Shown here piece after piece: positions 23,621 to 31,454 of a DNA stretch of 42,519 nt. Position 1 is the stretch's first letter, and each line of letters opens with the position of its first letter. The position numbers were made by a program, and so were the translations under genes. The DNA is from UBA10210 sp964408425 (GTDB taxonomy: Archaea; Micrarchaeota; Micrarchaeia; Norongarragalinales; Norongarragalinaceae): contig CAYOZI010000007.1 in NCBI GenBank assembly GCA_964408425.1, forward strand, positions 1-42,519, in the 5' to 3' direction. The notes under the pieces were generated by a model, which saw nothing but the letters and a program-made list of their open reading frames with translations, had not been told where the DNA came from and made no database searches.

Positions 23621-24634
23621 TCAAGCGTTTATCGCGAAAATATACTCTCCCAATTCCTGTTTCAAGCCGAACGCATTCGCGTAAGCGATTTTCCTGAGGT
23701 TGGAAACTTCGACGTTCTTCAAAAACACGAATCCCACGGCCGTTGCGAAGCTCAGCACTCCCAGCCGGGTGAGCCTAAGCGTTTTTTCCACGGCTTTCCT
23801 TTCCAGCGCTATTTCCAAAACAGGCAGGGAGGTTCTTGCCTTGGCCAGCGTTTCCTGGCCCAAGCCGAATTCGGAAGCGGTCCTTTTCAAGCACTCTTCG
23901 AATTCCCCGGCTTCAAGCAGGGAGTTGACGAAGGGGCTTTTGTACAAAACGAATTTTTCTATTTCCTTTACCCCCTCTTTTTTCAAGCGCAATACTGCCA
24001 TCGTGCTTTCAACCGCAAGCTGCTGCTCGACGATCTTCCTTGTCAAGGCGTCGGCGGACTGCGAAAGCAAAACCAATTCCTTAACCCGCTCTCGTTCTAT
24101 CTCCTGGATTGCGATTCGGAAAATCCCGTCTTTCCCGCCTTGGGACGCCAACAGTTTTTTCAACCGCCTCTTGAATTCCCGCGAACCCCACTTGGAGGCT
24201 ATAAAGCCCGCCGCCTCCTGAGGGCTTTTGGTTTTCAGCAGTTTTTCGTAAAAACTTCCTTTCATGGAATCGGGCATATCGCTCGCCTGGATTCCCTCCC
24301 CGAGCGATTTTTTCGAAAGGATGAATTTCAAATTCTGCGCGTCCCACTCGGCGTTGAGCATGGAGAACAATTTTCTTCCAGCCACGGGGAGAATTCTTCC
24401 TACGGTTGCTACCGTCCGCGCCAAGTTTTTATGCAACGCCACGTCGATCCTGTGGACTCCGCGATACTGCTTGGAAGCTTCAACCAAATCCTGTTTGTAA
24501 GGCGTTTGCTCCAGCAACGCCGTTATCTCGTCCATGGTCTTCACTTGCATTAACTCTCGGAAAACGTTTTCGCCGAGCAAATTGCTTTTCATTCCCTTGA
24601 TGCGGGCGTTTGCATACGCGTAGCTCAAATCCAT
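23621..24634 (-). CDS. atpC: A-type ATP synthase subunit C
   Basis: The 337-residue, all-helical funnel-shaped subunit (V-type d homologue) joins the D/F stalk to the membrane rotor ring. It starts MDLSYAYANARIKGMKSNLL, as family members do, and contains three related helical repeats. VSNLRKIAYANAFGLK near the C-terminus is the typical end motif. It is 7 nt from atpE, so it is coupled within the operon. Length is close to the family average of 340-380 residues. Confidence 0.92.
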   Translation of the reverse strand: MDLSYAYANARIKGMKSNLLGENVFRELMQVKTMDEITALLEQTPYKQDLVEASKQYRGVHRIDVALHKNLARTVATVGRILPVAGRKLFSMLNAEWDAQNLKFILSKKSLGEGIQASDMPDSMKGSFYEKLLKTKSPQEAAGFIASKWGSREFKRRLKKLLASQGGKDGIFRIAIQEIERERVKELVLLSQSADALTRKIVEQQLAVESTMAVLRLKKEGVKEIEKFVLYKSPFVNSLLEAGEFEECLKRTASEFGLGQETLAKARTSLPVLEIALERKAVEKTLRLTRLGVLSFATAVGFVFLKNVEVSNLRKIAYANAFGLKQELGEYIFAINA

Positions 24635-24641
24635 TTTTTTT

Positions 24642-25295
24642 TCACTTTCCCTTCTTTTTCGCTTTCTTTACCGCTTTAACCGGCTTGAAAACGCCGGAAG
24701 GCTTTGAGAGAGTTTTCCTTGCCGCGTCTTCCCTTCCGAACAATTCCCCGAACGCCTTTTGCTTCATCTTCTCCTCGTTTTCCTCGAGCAGCGCTTCAAA
24801 AGTGTTGTTGATTTGAATAGTCCCGTCAGCCTTGGCGGCAATCACGCCGCCGATCGCATCGATGGTTTCCCCAACCCGCCCGTACTTCGAAGCGAGCTTC
24901 TTGTCCCTGGAGTTGGTTTTCAGAACGAAGTCTTTTTCCCCGAGCGCCTTGATTGCTTCTTTAGCCAGCGAGTCGAAAACCTTTTCGTAACGCGATTGGT
25001 TTTTGGAAATGCGCTGCAGCTCTTCCTTAACTCCAGCCAAAACGCTTTGCACTAATTCCTCTTTCGCATCGCTCTCCGTGCGTTTCGCCTGCAACAACGC
25101 CGACGCCCTTAATTCCAATTCCAGTTCCCCGGCTTGCGCCCGCCCGAGTTCCTCTTGAGCGGCGATTATTTCCCCAGCCTTGGCTTTAGCTTCAGCCATG
25201 ATCTTGGCCTCTTCCGAACGCGCGTTTTCAATAATAGCTTTTGCCTGCCGTTCGACTTGCGAAAGGATTTCTTGCTTCAGTCTGTCCAAACTCAT
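24642..25295 (-). CDS. atpE: A-type ATP synthase subunit E
   Basis: This 217-residue peripheral-stalk subunit has a long N-terminal coiled coil (about 1-95, Glu/Ala/Lys-rich) and a globular C-terminal domain with the family motif GGVIAAKADGTIQINNTFEALLEEN. It pairs with subunit H to hold the head still during rotation. The Lys/Ala-rich tail (VKAVKKAKKKGK) is longer than usual. Two hairpins separate it from the proteolipid gene. GGCGGGAG lies about 13 nt before the ATG as a weak ribosome binding site. Confidence 0.9.
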   Translation of the reverse strand: MSLDRLKQEILSQVERQAKAIIENARSEEAKIMAEAKAKAGEIIAAQEELGRAQAGELELELRASALLQAKRTESDAKEELVQSVLAGVKEELQRISKNQSRYEKVFDSLAKEAIKALGEKDFVLKTNSRDKKLASKYGRVGETIDAIGGVIAAKADGTIQINNTFEALLEENEEKMKQKAFGELFGREDAARKTLSKPSGVFKPVKAVKKAKKKGK

Positions 25296-25317
25296 GCTAA
25301 CCGCTTCTCCCGCCGCC

Positions 25318-25371
25318 CCGTTTTCCGGAACGGTTCTTTAAAATCTCCACGGGCTTTGGAAAAAAAGCCCG
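25318..25371 (-). promoter_or_regulatory. Intercistronic hairpins between atpK and atpE
   Basis: CGGGCTTT at 25350-25357 and AAAGCCCG at 25364-25371 form an 8-bp stem with a 6-nt loop. CCGTT at 25318-25322 and AACGG at 25329-25333 form a second, 5-bp stem. They fill the 101-nt gap after the proteolipid gene, the largest gap within the operon. A stabilising 3' hairpin or partial terminator here would raise K relative to E, as a many-copy ring subunit requires. Confidence 0.45.
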
Positions 25372-25396
25372 AACTTTCCAAAAATCAAAATGCAGT

Positions 25397-25633
25397 TCAG
25401 GCTATTTTGCCGAGCAGGAAGAAAGCCACGACGAAACCGAGAATGACGATGGTTTCAGGCAAGGCGAGCAGGATCAGCACAGGCCCGATTTGCCCTTCTT
25501 TCTCCGCCATCAAGCCCATTCCCGCAGCCCCGATGTTGGACTGCGCCCAGCCGGTTCCCAACGCGCCCAAGCCTATTGCAATTCCGGCGCCCAAGCCTAT
25601 CAAACCCGGACTCAAAGACCCCAAATCTACCAT
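25397..25633 (-). CDS. atpK: A-type ATP synthase proteolipid subunit K
   Basis: This 78-residue, two-helix ring subunit carries the ion-binding Glu in LILLALPETIVILG. The ATG at 25633 is chosen because GGAGGTG lies 10 nt upstream, the strongest ribosome binding site in the operon; the longer open frame upstream has no site and would add a hydrophilic extension. Helix 1 holds a Gln (TGWAQSNIG) and helix 2 a Thr after the Glu, both found among Na+ ligands of some ring subunits, but the set is incomplete, so H+ or Na+ coupling stays open. One hairpin per subunit is normal for the simple archaeal form. Confidence 0.93.
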   Translation of the reverse strand: MVDLGSLSPGLIGLGAGIAIGLGALGTGWAQSNIGAAGMGLMAEKEGQIGPVLILLALPETIVILGFVVAFFLLGKIA

Positions 25634-25665
25634 TTTCTCTTTACACCTCCTATAAAAATGCTTTT

Positions 25666-27552
25666 TCAATCTTCCCGCAATGGAATGAACGGAATGCCGC
25701 CTCCCTTGTAAAACTTGGAGTAAAACTCTACGTAATGCAGCCTTAAAGACTGTATTCCCGCTTCCAACACGCCCAACGCAATTGCAACCGCATGCCCCAA
25801 CACGACTAGGAGGAGCATTAGGAGGAATGAAATCCAAGCGCCCGGATTCAGCGAAGCGATCGAAGAGAAGTCGATCTTGATCGAAGCCACGATTCCGCCT
25901 AGTGCGGCTGCGCTCAACCCCAACGCCATCAACCTTAGATACGAGAGAACGTTGACGAAGAGCGAAGGTAGTTCGACCAACTGGACTGCTCCTTCGAAAT
26001 AAACCAAGCCGGCTACTCCCGCCATGAACGCCGCGAGGTCAAGCGGCGAGGGCAGGACGAATTTCAAAAACCCTAGAAGGTTGGTGAAAACCAAGCCCAT
26101 CGAGTTGGTCAAAAACGCGGTGAAACCCCACAGTACGAGCACTCCCGAAATTTTAGCGAAGGCGTGCTTCGAATGCTTTTCCCTCAAGCCCTGCCACGCG
26201 CCCAGCAAAAATCCGAGGGTCAAGTGCAAAAAGCCTATGAGAATGCTTAACGCGAAGAGCGTTTCAATCCCCGTTTCGTGGACCCGCGAGAGAAGCGGGT
26301 GCAGTTCAAACCCGAGAATGCTTTCGGCGCCGAACGCTTCCGCGTAAATAAACCCGAAGATTACGGTGGATAAGGCGCTGAGCGTCATCATCCCGCCGAT
26401 TTTGCTGAAAAACCCTTTTCTGGCTTTGAAGGAAAGGAAAAGCCCTATTGCCAGCAATATCGCCCCGTACCCCACGTCCCCCAGGATCATTCCGAAAAAC
26501 AAGGGGAACGTTAATGCAGTGAAGAAAGTCGGGTCCAACTCTTCATAGCGGGGGAGTGAAAAGAATTCTATCAGGAACCCGAACGGGCTCAAAACCGGAA
26601 GGCGCTTGAGTTTCGACGGGGGCGTTTCTCCAGTATCGATTTTTTCCAAAAACACCTTTTCCCCGAGCTTCTCGCTCACCGAGTATTCGAGTTTGCCATA
26701 AAGCTTTTCCGGAATCCACCCTTCCGCACTGGCACTCAACTCGCTCAGCCCGAATTTGGACGGCAGCTCGCTTTTCTTGAATTCCGTTTCAAACGCGTTT
26801 CTCAGCAAAACGATTTTTCCGCCGTGCTTGAAAGCGTATAAGCCCAAAGCCCGTTCCACTTCCGCCAGCTGTTTTTGCGTTTCAAACAAGCCTTTTTCAG
26901 CAACATTATACTCTTGAGCAAAGCTTTGTTTCGCTTCCGGCAGCGGAATTTCCCTTGCAAAGGCGTTTAGGGACTGCCTGGCTTTTTCCGCATTGCGCTT
27001 TTCCAGCGCCACGAGAATTTTTTCCTGGTTTCCAAACCCGATAGATGCCGCTTGGCCGAATTCCCGCGCCGCATTCAGCGCCTTTTCCTTGCCGCCGGTT
27101 ATTTCAAAAACCGCGAATTCTACCAGCGTCGTTTTCGACGACAGTTTCCCCAGATCCAAGTCCACGTTTTGGAACGCCTTCAATTCCTTCTTTCGGGAAT
27201 AAAACTCGTTCAAGCGCGCTTCCAACTCCCGTTTTTTCCCTTCCAGCAAATCAAACTCCAGCAGGGGCAGTAAAGAGAATTCTTTTTGCAAATCATGCAG
27301 GGCCGAGCCTGAAAGCCCGGATGTGGAATAAGCGGTTTTTTTCTTGAAACCGGCGAGCGTGCTTTCAACAGCCCTCAGTTTGACCAGCATTCCCGATACG
27401 GACTCAAGTTTCGGCGAGGGGGAGCCTGGTGAAAAGGCTTTAGAGCGCGTGACGTGAATGGCTCCGAACGAATACAGCCGTTCCACTACCCCGTCCAAAT
27501 CGTTCTTCGCGCACAAAACGCGCACTTTCGCCATGGGTTCGACTTCAAACAT
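25666..27552 (-). CDS. atpI: A-type ATP synthase subunit I (a subunit)
   Basis: The 628-residue protein combines a soluble N-terminal arm with coiled coils (about 1-330) and a C-terminal membrane domain of 7-8 helices. The arm starts MFEVEPMAKVRVLCAKNDLDG. Membrane signatures are PLFFGMILGDVGYGAILLAIG near 355 and VLSYLRLMALGLSAAALGGI, which holds the Arg that faces the ring Glu during ion passage. It forms the stator channel. It is followed 32 nt later by atpK. Confidence 0.95.
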   Translation of the reverse strand: MFEVEPMAKVRVLCAKNDLDGVVERLYSFGAIHVTRSKAFSPGSPSPKLESVSGMLVKLRAVESTLAGFKKKTAYSTSGLSGSALHDLQKEFSLLPLLEFDLLEGKKRELEARLNEFYSRKKELKAFQNVDLDLGKLSSKTTLVEFAVFEITGGKEKALNAAREFGQAASIGFGNQEKILVALEKRNAEKARQSLNAFAREIPLPEAKQSFAQEYNVAEKGLFETQKQLAEVERALGLYAFKHGGKIVLLRNAFETEFKKSELPSKFGLSELSASAEGWIPEKLYGKLEYSVSEKLGEKVFLEKIDTGETPPSKLKRLPVLSPFGFLIEFFSLPRYEELDPTFFTALTFPLFFGMILGDVGYGAILLAIGLFLSFKARKGFFSKIGGMMTLSALSTVIFGFIYAEAFGAESILGFELHPLLSRVHETGIETLFALSILIGFLHLTLGFLLGAWQGLREKHSKHAFAKISGVLVLWGFTAFLTNSMGLVFTNLLGFLKFVLPSPLDLAAFMAGVAGLVYFEGAVQLVELPSLFVNVLSYLRLMALGLSAAALGGIVASIKIDFSSIASLNPGAWISFLLMLLLVVLGHAVAIALGVLEAGIQSLRLHYVEFYSKFYKGGGIPFIPLRED

Positions 27553-27573
27553 TTTGCTTTCCCCACAAAAAAA

Positions 27574-27924
27574 TTATTCCAGCATTTCCGCGGCAAGCTT
27601 GGCCGCAAGCTGCTTGAACGGCTTTTTCTTCAGCTCGCCTGCTTTTGCTTTCGCCTTGCCACGGATTTCTTTCGACTCGCCTTCGACTTTCTCTCGGGTT
27701 TCACCCACCGCCTCTTCCCTCTTTTCCTCCCCTTCGGAAGAGGCGTTTTCCACGATTTCAGACGCCTTTTTCCTGGCTGAAGCTAGGATCTGGACGCGGT
27801 TTTCCTCAGCCTGCTCCACAATCCGCTTGGCTTTGGCTTCGGCCTCGCCTATCTCAGCCACGCTTTTGCTGAATTCGTCTTGGTCCGAAGCGGAAGAATG
27901 GGAATGGTGGCTTTCGCTAGTCAT
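27574..27924 (-). CDS. atpH: A-type ATP synthase subunit H
   Basis: This 116-residue peripheral-stalk subunit is almost one continuous coiled coil with right-handed spacing (AEAKAKRIVEQAEENRVQIL, then ASARKKASEIVENASSEGEE). It pairs with subunit E. The His/Ser-rich start (ESHHSHSSASDQDE) is unusual and probably disordered. It is the first gene of the operon; GGGAGGTTGTG precedes the ATG. Confidence 0.85.
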   Translation of the reverse strand: MTSESHHSHSSASDQDEFSKSVAEIGEAEAKAKRIVEQAEENRVQILASARKKASEIVENASSEGEEKREEAVGETREKVEGESKEIRGKAKAKAGELKKKPFKQLAAKLAAEMLE

Positions 27925-28206
27925 TTTTCACAACCTCCCTTTTTTGAAAACATGATGACGCCGGGCATAGAGCAGTCGAATCGAATGGCTTTGAAGCCGA
28001 AATGCTTTCGAGTGGGCATTTGACCCCCTGCAACCCCAATTTTCCTTCCTTCGCAAGAAGGAGAAAAAGCGTTTTGATGAAAAATAGCTTTTCAAGTATC
28101 ATTTAAAGAGAAAACGTATTTAAACATTGTTGAGAAATGCGTTAGTCTTAATCTCTTTGAAAGGGCTTTAAAACCTTCAAAATCGGGTTTGGGAGCGTGG
28201 GGTTTC
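27925..28206. promoter_or_regulatory. Divergent promoter region of the ATP synthase operon and ahcY
   Basis: At 282 nt this is the longest spacer in the window. TATA-like elements: CTTTAAAAC (28164-28172, + strand), which would give ahcY a leader of about 10-15 nt; CGTATTTAAAC (28115-28125) and CATTTAAAG (28100-28108), readable on the - strand for the ATPase operon, which would give it a leader of about 150 nt. That leader can form short hairpins such as CCTTC/GAAGG. No ORF with a ribosome binding site is seen. Confidence 0.45.
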
Positions 28207-29463
28207 ATGAACGCAAAATTCAAGGTGAAAAGCATGGCTCTGGCGGAAAAAGGCCTGGGCAAAATAAAGTGGGCTCGCCACCAAATGCCGGTTTTGGAAA
28301 GCGTTAAAAAAGATTTCGCCAAGAGAAAGCCGTTGAAGGGACAACGGATAGCCTGTTGCTTGCACGTTACGAAGGAAACCGCCGTTTTGATGGAAACGCT
28401 CAAGGCGGGAGGGGCGGAAGTTTCCTTATGCCAGAGCAATCCTCTCAGCACGCAAGACGACGTGGCTTCGGGTTTGGTGAAGGAAGGCATTCCCGTATTC
28501 GCGTGGAGGGGGCTCGGGAATAAGGATTACTACTGGTGTTTAAACCAGGTTTTGGACATACGGCCTACGATAACGATCGACGACGGGGCGGATTTGATTA
28601 CGGCCATTCACAACGACCGAAAGGAATTGGTCGCCGGCATTCTCGGAGGGCAGGAGGAGACGACGACGGGCGTGATAAGGCTCAGGGCATTGGCTGACGA
28701 AGGAAAGCTCCTCTATCCGGTCATAGCCGTGAACGACACTCCTACGAAACACTTGTTCGACAACCGTTACGGAACGGGCCAGAGCACGCTGGACGGGATT
28801 ATACGCGCTACGAACATTCTTCTGGCCGGAAAGAATTTCGTCATTGCCGGATACGGATGGTGCGGACGGGGTTTGGCAATGCGAGCGCGTGGAATGGGGG
28901 CGAACGTGATCATAACCGAAATCGATTCTGTAAAAGCAATAGAAGCCCACATGGACGGGTTCAGGGTAATGAAAATGGACGAGGCGGCAGGAATAGGCGA
29001 TATCTTCATTACGGCAACCGGCTGCAAGGACGTGATAACGAAAAAACACTTTGCGAGAATGAAGGACGGGGCTGTTGTGGGAAATACGGGCCATTTCGAC
29101 GTTGAAATCAACGTAAAGGAATTGGAAAAAGCTTCTTCCGGAAAGAAAGAGCTTTTGCCCAACCTTACGGAATATTCACTGCCCGGGAAAAAGGTGTTCC
29201 TGCTCGGGGAGGGAAGGCTGGTTAACCTCGCAGCTGCGGAAGGCCATCCGAGCGAAGTGATGGACCAAAGCTTTACAGACCAGGCGTTGTGCTCGGAATT
29301 CATCTCGCAAAGCAAAGGCAGGCTTTCCAAAAGCGTGCACGAGGTTCCGGCGGAAATAGACCTGCAGGTCGCAGTGTTAAAGCTCAAGTCATTGGGCATA
29401 GAGATTGACAAGCTCACGCCCGAACAGGCTAAATACCTGTCCTCCTGGAACGAGGGAACGTAA
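28207..29463 (+). CDS. ahcY: S-adenosylhomocysteinase
   Basis: This 418-residue enzyme splits S-adenosylhomocysteine into adenosine and homocysteine, using bound NAD+, and so relieves product inhibition of methyltransferases. Key stretches: MALAEKGLGKIKWARHQMPV near the N-terminus, LHVTKETAVLMETLKAGGAEV (substrate domain), SNPLSTQDDVA, VNDTPTKHLFDNRYGTGQST and the NAD-binding GYGWCGRG (215-222). It shows the shorter prokaryotic/archaeal C-terminus, ending LSSWNEGT. The ATG at 28207 is preferred to a TTG at 28189, since family members begin close to it. The gene is monocistronic, convergent with the antitoxin-like gene. Confidence 0.95.
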   Translation: MNAKFKVKSMALAEKGLGKIKWARHQMPVLESVKKDFAKRKPLKGQRIACCLHVTKETAVLMETLKAGGAEVSLCQSNPLSTQDDVASGLVKEGIPVFAWRGLGNKDYYWCLNQVLDIRPTITIDDGADLITAIHNDRKELVAGILGGQEETTTGVIRLRALADEGKLLYPVIAVNDTPTKHLFDNRYGTGQSTLDGIIRATNILLAGKNFVIAGYGWCGRGLAMRARGMGANVIITEIDSVKAIEAHMDGFRVMKMDEAAGIGDIFITATGCKDVITKKHFARMKDGAVVGNTGHFDVEINVKELEKASSGKKELLPNLTEYSLPGKKVFLLGEGRLVNLAAAEGHPSEVMDQSFTDQALCSEFISQSKGRLSKSVHEVPAEIDLQVAVLKLKSLGIEIDKLTPEQAKYLSSWNEGT

Positions 29464-29476
29464 ATTCCCCCAAAAG

Positions 29477-29728
29477 TTACAGCTTCAAGCCCGTTTGTTT
29501 TTCGAATTCCTTTTTCGAATAGAGCTTTTGCTTTCCGCTGCGGATTTCAGAGAGAACCCTTTTGGCTTCCCTCAAATCTTCTTTGTTCTCAATACGCTCA
29601 AGAAGGTCGTATTTGTTGTTCAGCTCGAGCAAGCCTATCATCAGCACATCAGTTTTGGTTTTTGCAATTCCGGAACGAACAGCGCTCTCGACAATCTGTT
29701 CAGCTATGCCTGAAAGCTTCACATTCAT
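29477..29728 (-). CDS. Ribbon-helix-helix antitoxin, RelB-like
   Basis: From ATG 29728 (a GTG at 29734 is possible) the product is 83 residues. The N-terminal 45 residues fit the RHH fold: a short strand (MNVKLS), then two helices (IAEQIVESAVRSG and KTDVLMIGLLELN). The C-terminal part (EIRSGKQKLYSKKEFEKQTG) resembles the toxin-neutralising tail of RelB antitoxins. No toxin lies beside it on the same strand; a RelE-family toxin is encoded 0.8 kb away on the other strand, after a wHTH gene. A perfect 7-bp inverted repeat overlaps its TATA box. Confidence 0.7.
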   Translation of the reverse strand: MNVKLSGIAEQIVESAVRSGIAKTKTDVLMIGLLELNNKYDLLERIENKEDLREAKRVLSEIRSGKQKLYSKKEFEKQTGLKL

Positions 29729-29751
29729 ATTCACTTAAATCACCACTAAAA

Positions 29752-29772
29752 TTATGCTGTTTTATAGCATAA
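29752..29772 (-). promoter_or_regulatory. TATA box and likely operator of the antitoxin gene
   Basis: TTATGCT at 29752-29758 and AGCATAA at 29766-29772 form a perfect 7-bp inverted repeat with a 7-nt spacer. It covers the - strand TATA box (GCTATAAAAC, 29759-29768). RHH proteins bind such short palindromes, so autorepression is a natural reading. Confidence 0.5.
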
Positions 29773-29800
29773 AAATACGCGCAACTAACCAAGAGAAAAG

Positions 29801-29808
29801 TTTATATA
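29801..29808 (+). promoter_or_regulatory. TATA box of the wHTH-RelE unit
   Basis: TTTATATA in AAGTTTATATACAGG is the most canonical archaeal TATA box in the window, 60 nt before the ATG at 29868. It leaves a leader of about 35 nt that contains GAGGGTGGTGTG. Confidence 0.6.
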
Positions 29809-29867
29809 CAGGTAAAACGGTAGATTTGCAGGTGGATTTATAGGTTTTAAAGTTGAGGGTGGTGTGA

Positions 29868-30533
29868 ATGGCGAGATTTGACTATGCGGTCTATGACTTG
29901 CAAACGGCAACTGAAATTGCAGGAATAGTTCATAATAGCGGGGGATCTGCCAAGATGAGTACTATTGCTACAGCACTAAAAATGACCGAAAGTGGAGGGG
30001 CGTTTAATTTGAAAATGAGTTCTGCAAAAGCATTCGGATTTATCGAAGGAAAAGAGACAATGCAGCTTACCACACTAGGCAGAAAATATCTTCAACCAAT
30101 TAACGAAACCGAGAGACAAGAGGCGTTGAAAGAAGCCTTTACAACTCCCGCCATATTTTCCAAGTTGTACGAGAGGTATACTAGTAAAGGGTTATCTTTT
30201 CCAAACGCAGAGCTCTTAAAAAATATTATATCCCGCGAGTATGGTGTTCCTGCACTGACCGCAGATCGAGTGACTTCTGCATTTTTGCGTTCTGCCCAGT
30301 TTGCTGGAATCACGCCCGAGCAATCATCAGCAGAAAACGTTTCAAATGGCAGCCAGGACGAGGAGGAAGAAGAAAACGAAAGTGCTAGCTTGGCTCCAAA
30401 TGCAGTGAAAATCTCTATGCGTGGTTACGATAAGGCAACTATCACAATTGAGTCTGACGCAGACTGGGAGGTCGTTAAAGCCATTATAGAATCACTAAGA
30501 AGAAAATGGAAACAAAAAGTTGAAAAACAATGA
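29868..30533 (+). CDS. Winged-helix protein in operon with a RelE-family toxin
   Basis: The 221-residue protein has an N-terminal winged-helix region (about 10-75): SAKMSTIATALKMTESGGAF as the recognition part and TMQLTTLGRKYLQ as the wing. A helical region to about 145 follows, then an acidic linker (QDEEEEENESAS) and a C-terminal element with ATITIESDADWEVVKAIIE. It resembles DUF5343-like DNA-binding proteins, but I am not certain of the family. Its stop overlaps the toxin ATG by 4 nt (ATGA), so the two are coupled. It is more AT-rich than its neighbours. It could be the antitoxin, a regulator or a chaperone of the toxin. Confidence 0.7.
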   Translation: MARFDYAVYDLQTATEIAGIVHNSGGSAKMSTIATALKMTESGGAFNLKMSSAKAFGFIEGKETMQLTTLGRKYLQPINETERQEALKEAFTTPAIFSKLYERYTSKGLSFPNAELLKNIISREYGVPALTADRVTSAFLRSAQFAGITPEQSSAENVSNGSQDEEEEENESASLAPNAVKISMRGYDKATITIESDADWEVVKAIIESLRRKWKQKVEKQ

Positions 30534-30775
30534 CTTTTGAGCCTTTATTCACCGAAGAATTCACTAAAGAGTTGAATAAACTCGATAAAACAGCAAAGGA
30601 GACGGCAGTGAAGCAAATCAACAAAATAATCGAAAACCCGTTTAGGCAAAAGCCGCTTCACGGGGAAAGCAACTTGTTTCGAGCGCGTTTTTTGAAGTAC
30701 CGTATAGTTTACAAAATAGAAAAGGATCAAATCCTTTTCTTGAGGCTTGGAAAAAGAGACGAGGTTTACGGCTAG
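30530..30775 (+). CDS. RelE/ParE-superfamily toxin
   Basis: The 81-residue protein fits the RelE fold: an N-terminal strand and two helices (FTKELNKLDKTAKETAVKQI), then LHGESNLFRARFLKYRIVYK and a final strand ending LGKRDEVYG. The basic residues Arg in FRARF, Arg in YRIVY and Lys-Arg in GKRDEVY, with the last Tyr, match those used by RelE toxins to cut mRNA on the ribosome. ParE-like gyrase inhibition cannot be excluded. It is translated with a 4-nt overlap after the wHTH gene and ends 3 nt from a convergent gene. Confidence 0.8.
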   Translation: MTFEPLFTEEFTKELNKLDKTAKETAVKQINKIIENPFRQKPLHGESNLFRARFLKYRIVYKIEKDQILFLRLGKRDEVYG

Positions 30776-30778
30776 GGT

Positions 30779-31450
30779 TTACTTTGCGAACTTGTCTATA
30801 ACGATCCCTACTGACAAAAGCACTATCACGGCTATTCCCAGGTTCATCGTGTCCGGGCTTAGCGTGAACAAACCGGTGGTAGTCTGGGGTTGGATAGTCG
30901 GGGTAACCGCAGGCTCAACCGCTTGAATGGAAGGAACTGCCGTTGGAAGAACAGAAGGAACTTCCGAAGGTAAGGGCGTGGAAGTTGCAGAAGGAATTGC
31001 TTGGACGCCCGCGTTTGAAAGCTTGGCTTCAAGAACTATCGAATCGGAATAAGGAACGAGCGACTGGCCCGGAACTGAAACGCTGGCATAGAAAACCCTA
31101 GTCAAACGGGAAGAGTCTTTATCGCAAGAACCGTTTTTCACCACGCACTTTAACGAAAAGGAAAGGGTTTTGGAAGGCGTGTCGCCAATGGAAAAAAGCA
31201 GGGGGGAATCTGTTTTGGAAGATGAAACGTCAACTTGCACGAAAACCTCTTTCGCATTAATGCCTTTCAATGCCGAGTCCGGAACGTTCCACCCTACCAC
31301 TATGTCGCGCGAATAATCGTAACCTGGCAAAAGGTTGGAGAAAACCAGGTCGCCGCCCACGGCGATAAGCTGGTTTTGCGTGGTTTCCGCATCCGCAATT
31401 ACGCTGCTTAAAAAGAAAAGAAAAAGGAATGAAAGAAAAAGGGTTTTCAT
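30779..31450 (-). CDS. Exported, C-terminally anchored surface protein with Ser/Thr/Pro stalk
   Basis: The 223-residue protein has a signal peptide (about 1-21, ending SSVIADA), an extracellular domain of about 130 residues with a likely disulfide (CVVKNGSC), a Ser/Thr/Pro linker (PSATSTPLPSEVPSVLPTAV region), a helix (MNLGIAVIVLLSVGIVIDKF) and a tiny tail. This is the same plan as the two large surface proteins at the left end. The ectodomain (DLVFSNLLPGYDYSRDIVVG) looks like a beta-sandwich. Function unknown. It lies 4 nt after the membrane protein gene upstream and is probably cotranscribed with it. Confidence 0.75.
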   Translation of the reverse strand: MKTLFLSFLFLFFLSSVIADAETTQNQLIAVGGDLVFSNLLPGYDYSRDIVVGWNVPDSALKGINAKEVFVQVDVSSSKTDSPLLFSIGDTPSKTLSFSLKCVVKNGSCDKDSSRLTRVFYASVSVPGQSLVPYSDSIVLEAKLSNAGVQAIPSATSTPLPSEVPSVLPTAVPSIQAVEPAVTPTIQPQTTTGLFTLSPDTMNLGIAVIVLLSVGIVIDKFAK

Positions 31451-31454
31451 TTGC

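Noticed and set aside
27917..28102. 61-codon - strand frame upstream of atpH
   Set aside because: It overlaps the atpH start, has no ribosome binding site and lies where the leader of the ATPase operon is expected.
28767..29417. 216-codon - strand frame inside ahcY
   Set aside because: Antisense to a clear adenosylhomocysteinase; composition is that of a shadow frame and no initiation site is seen.
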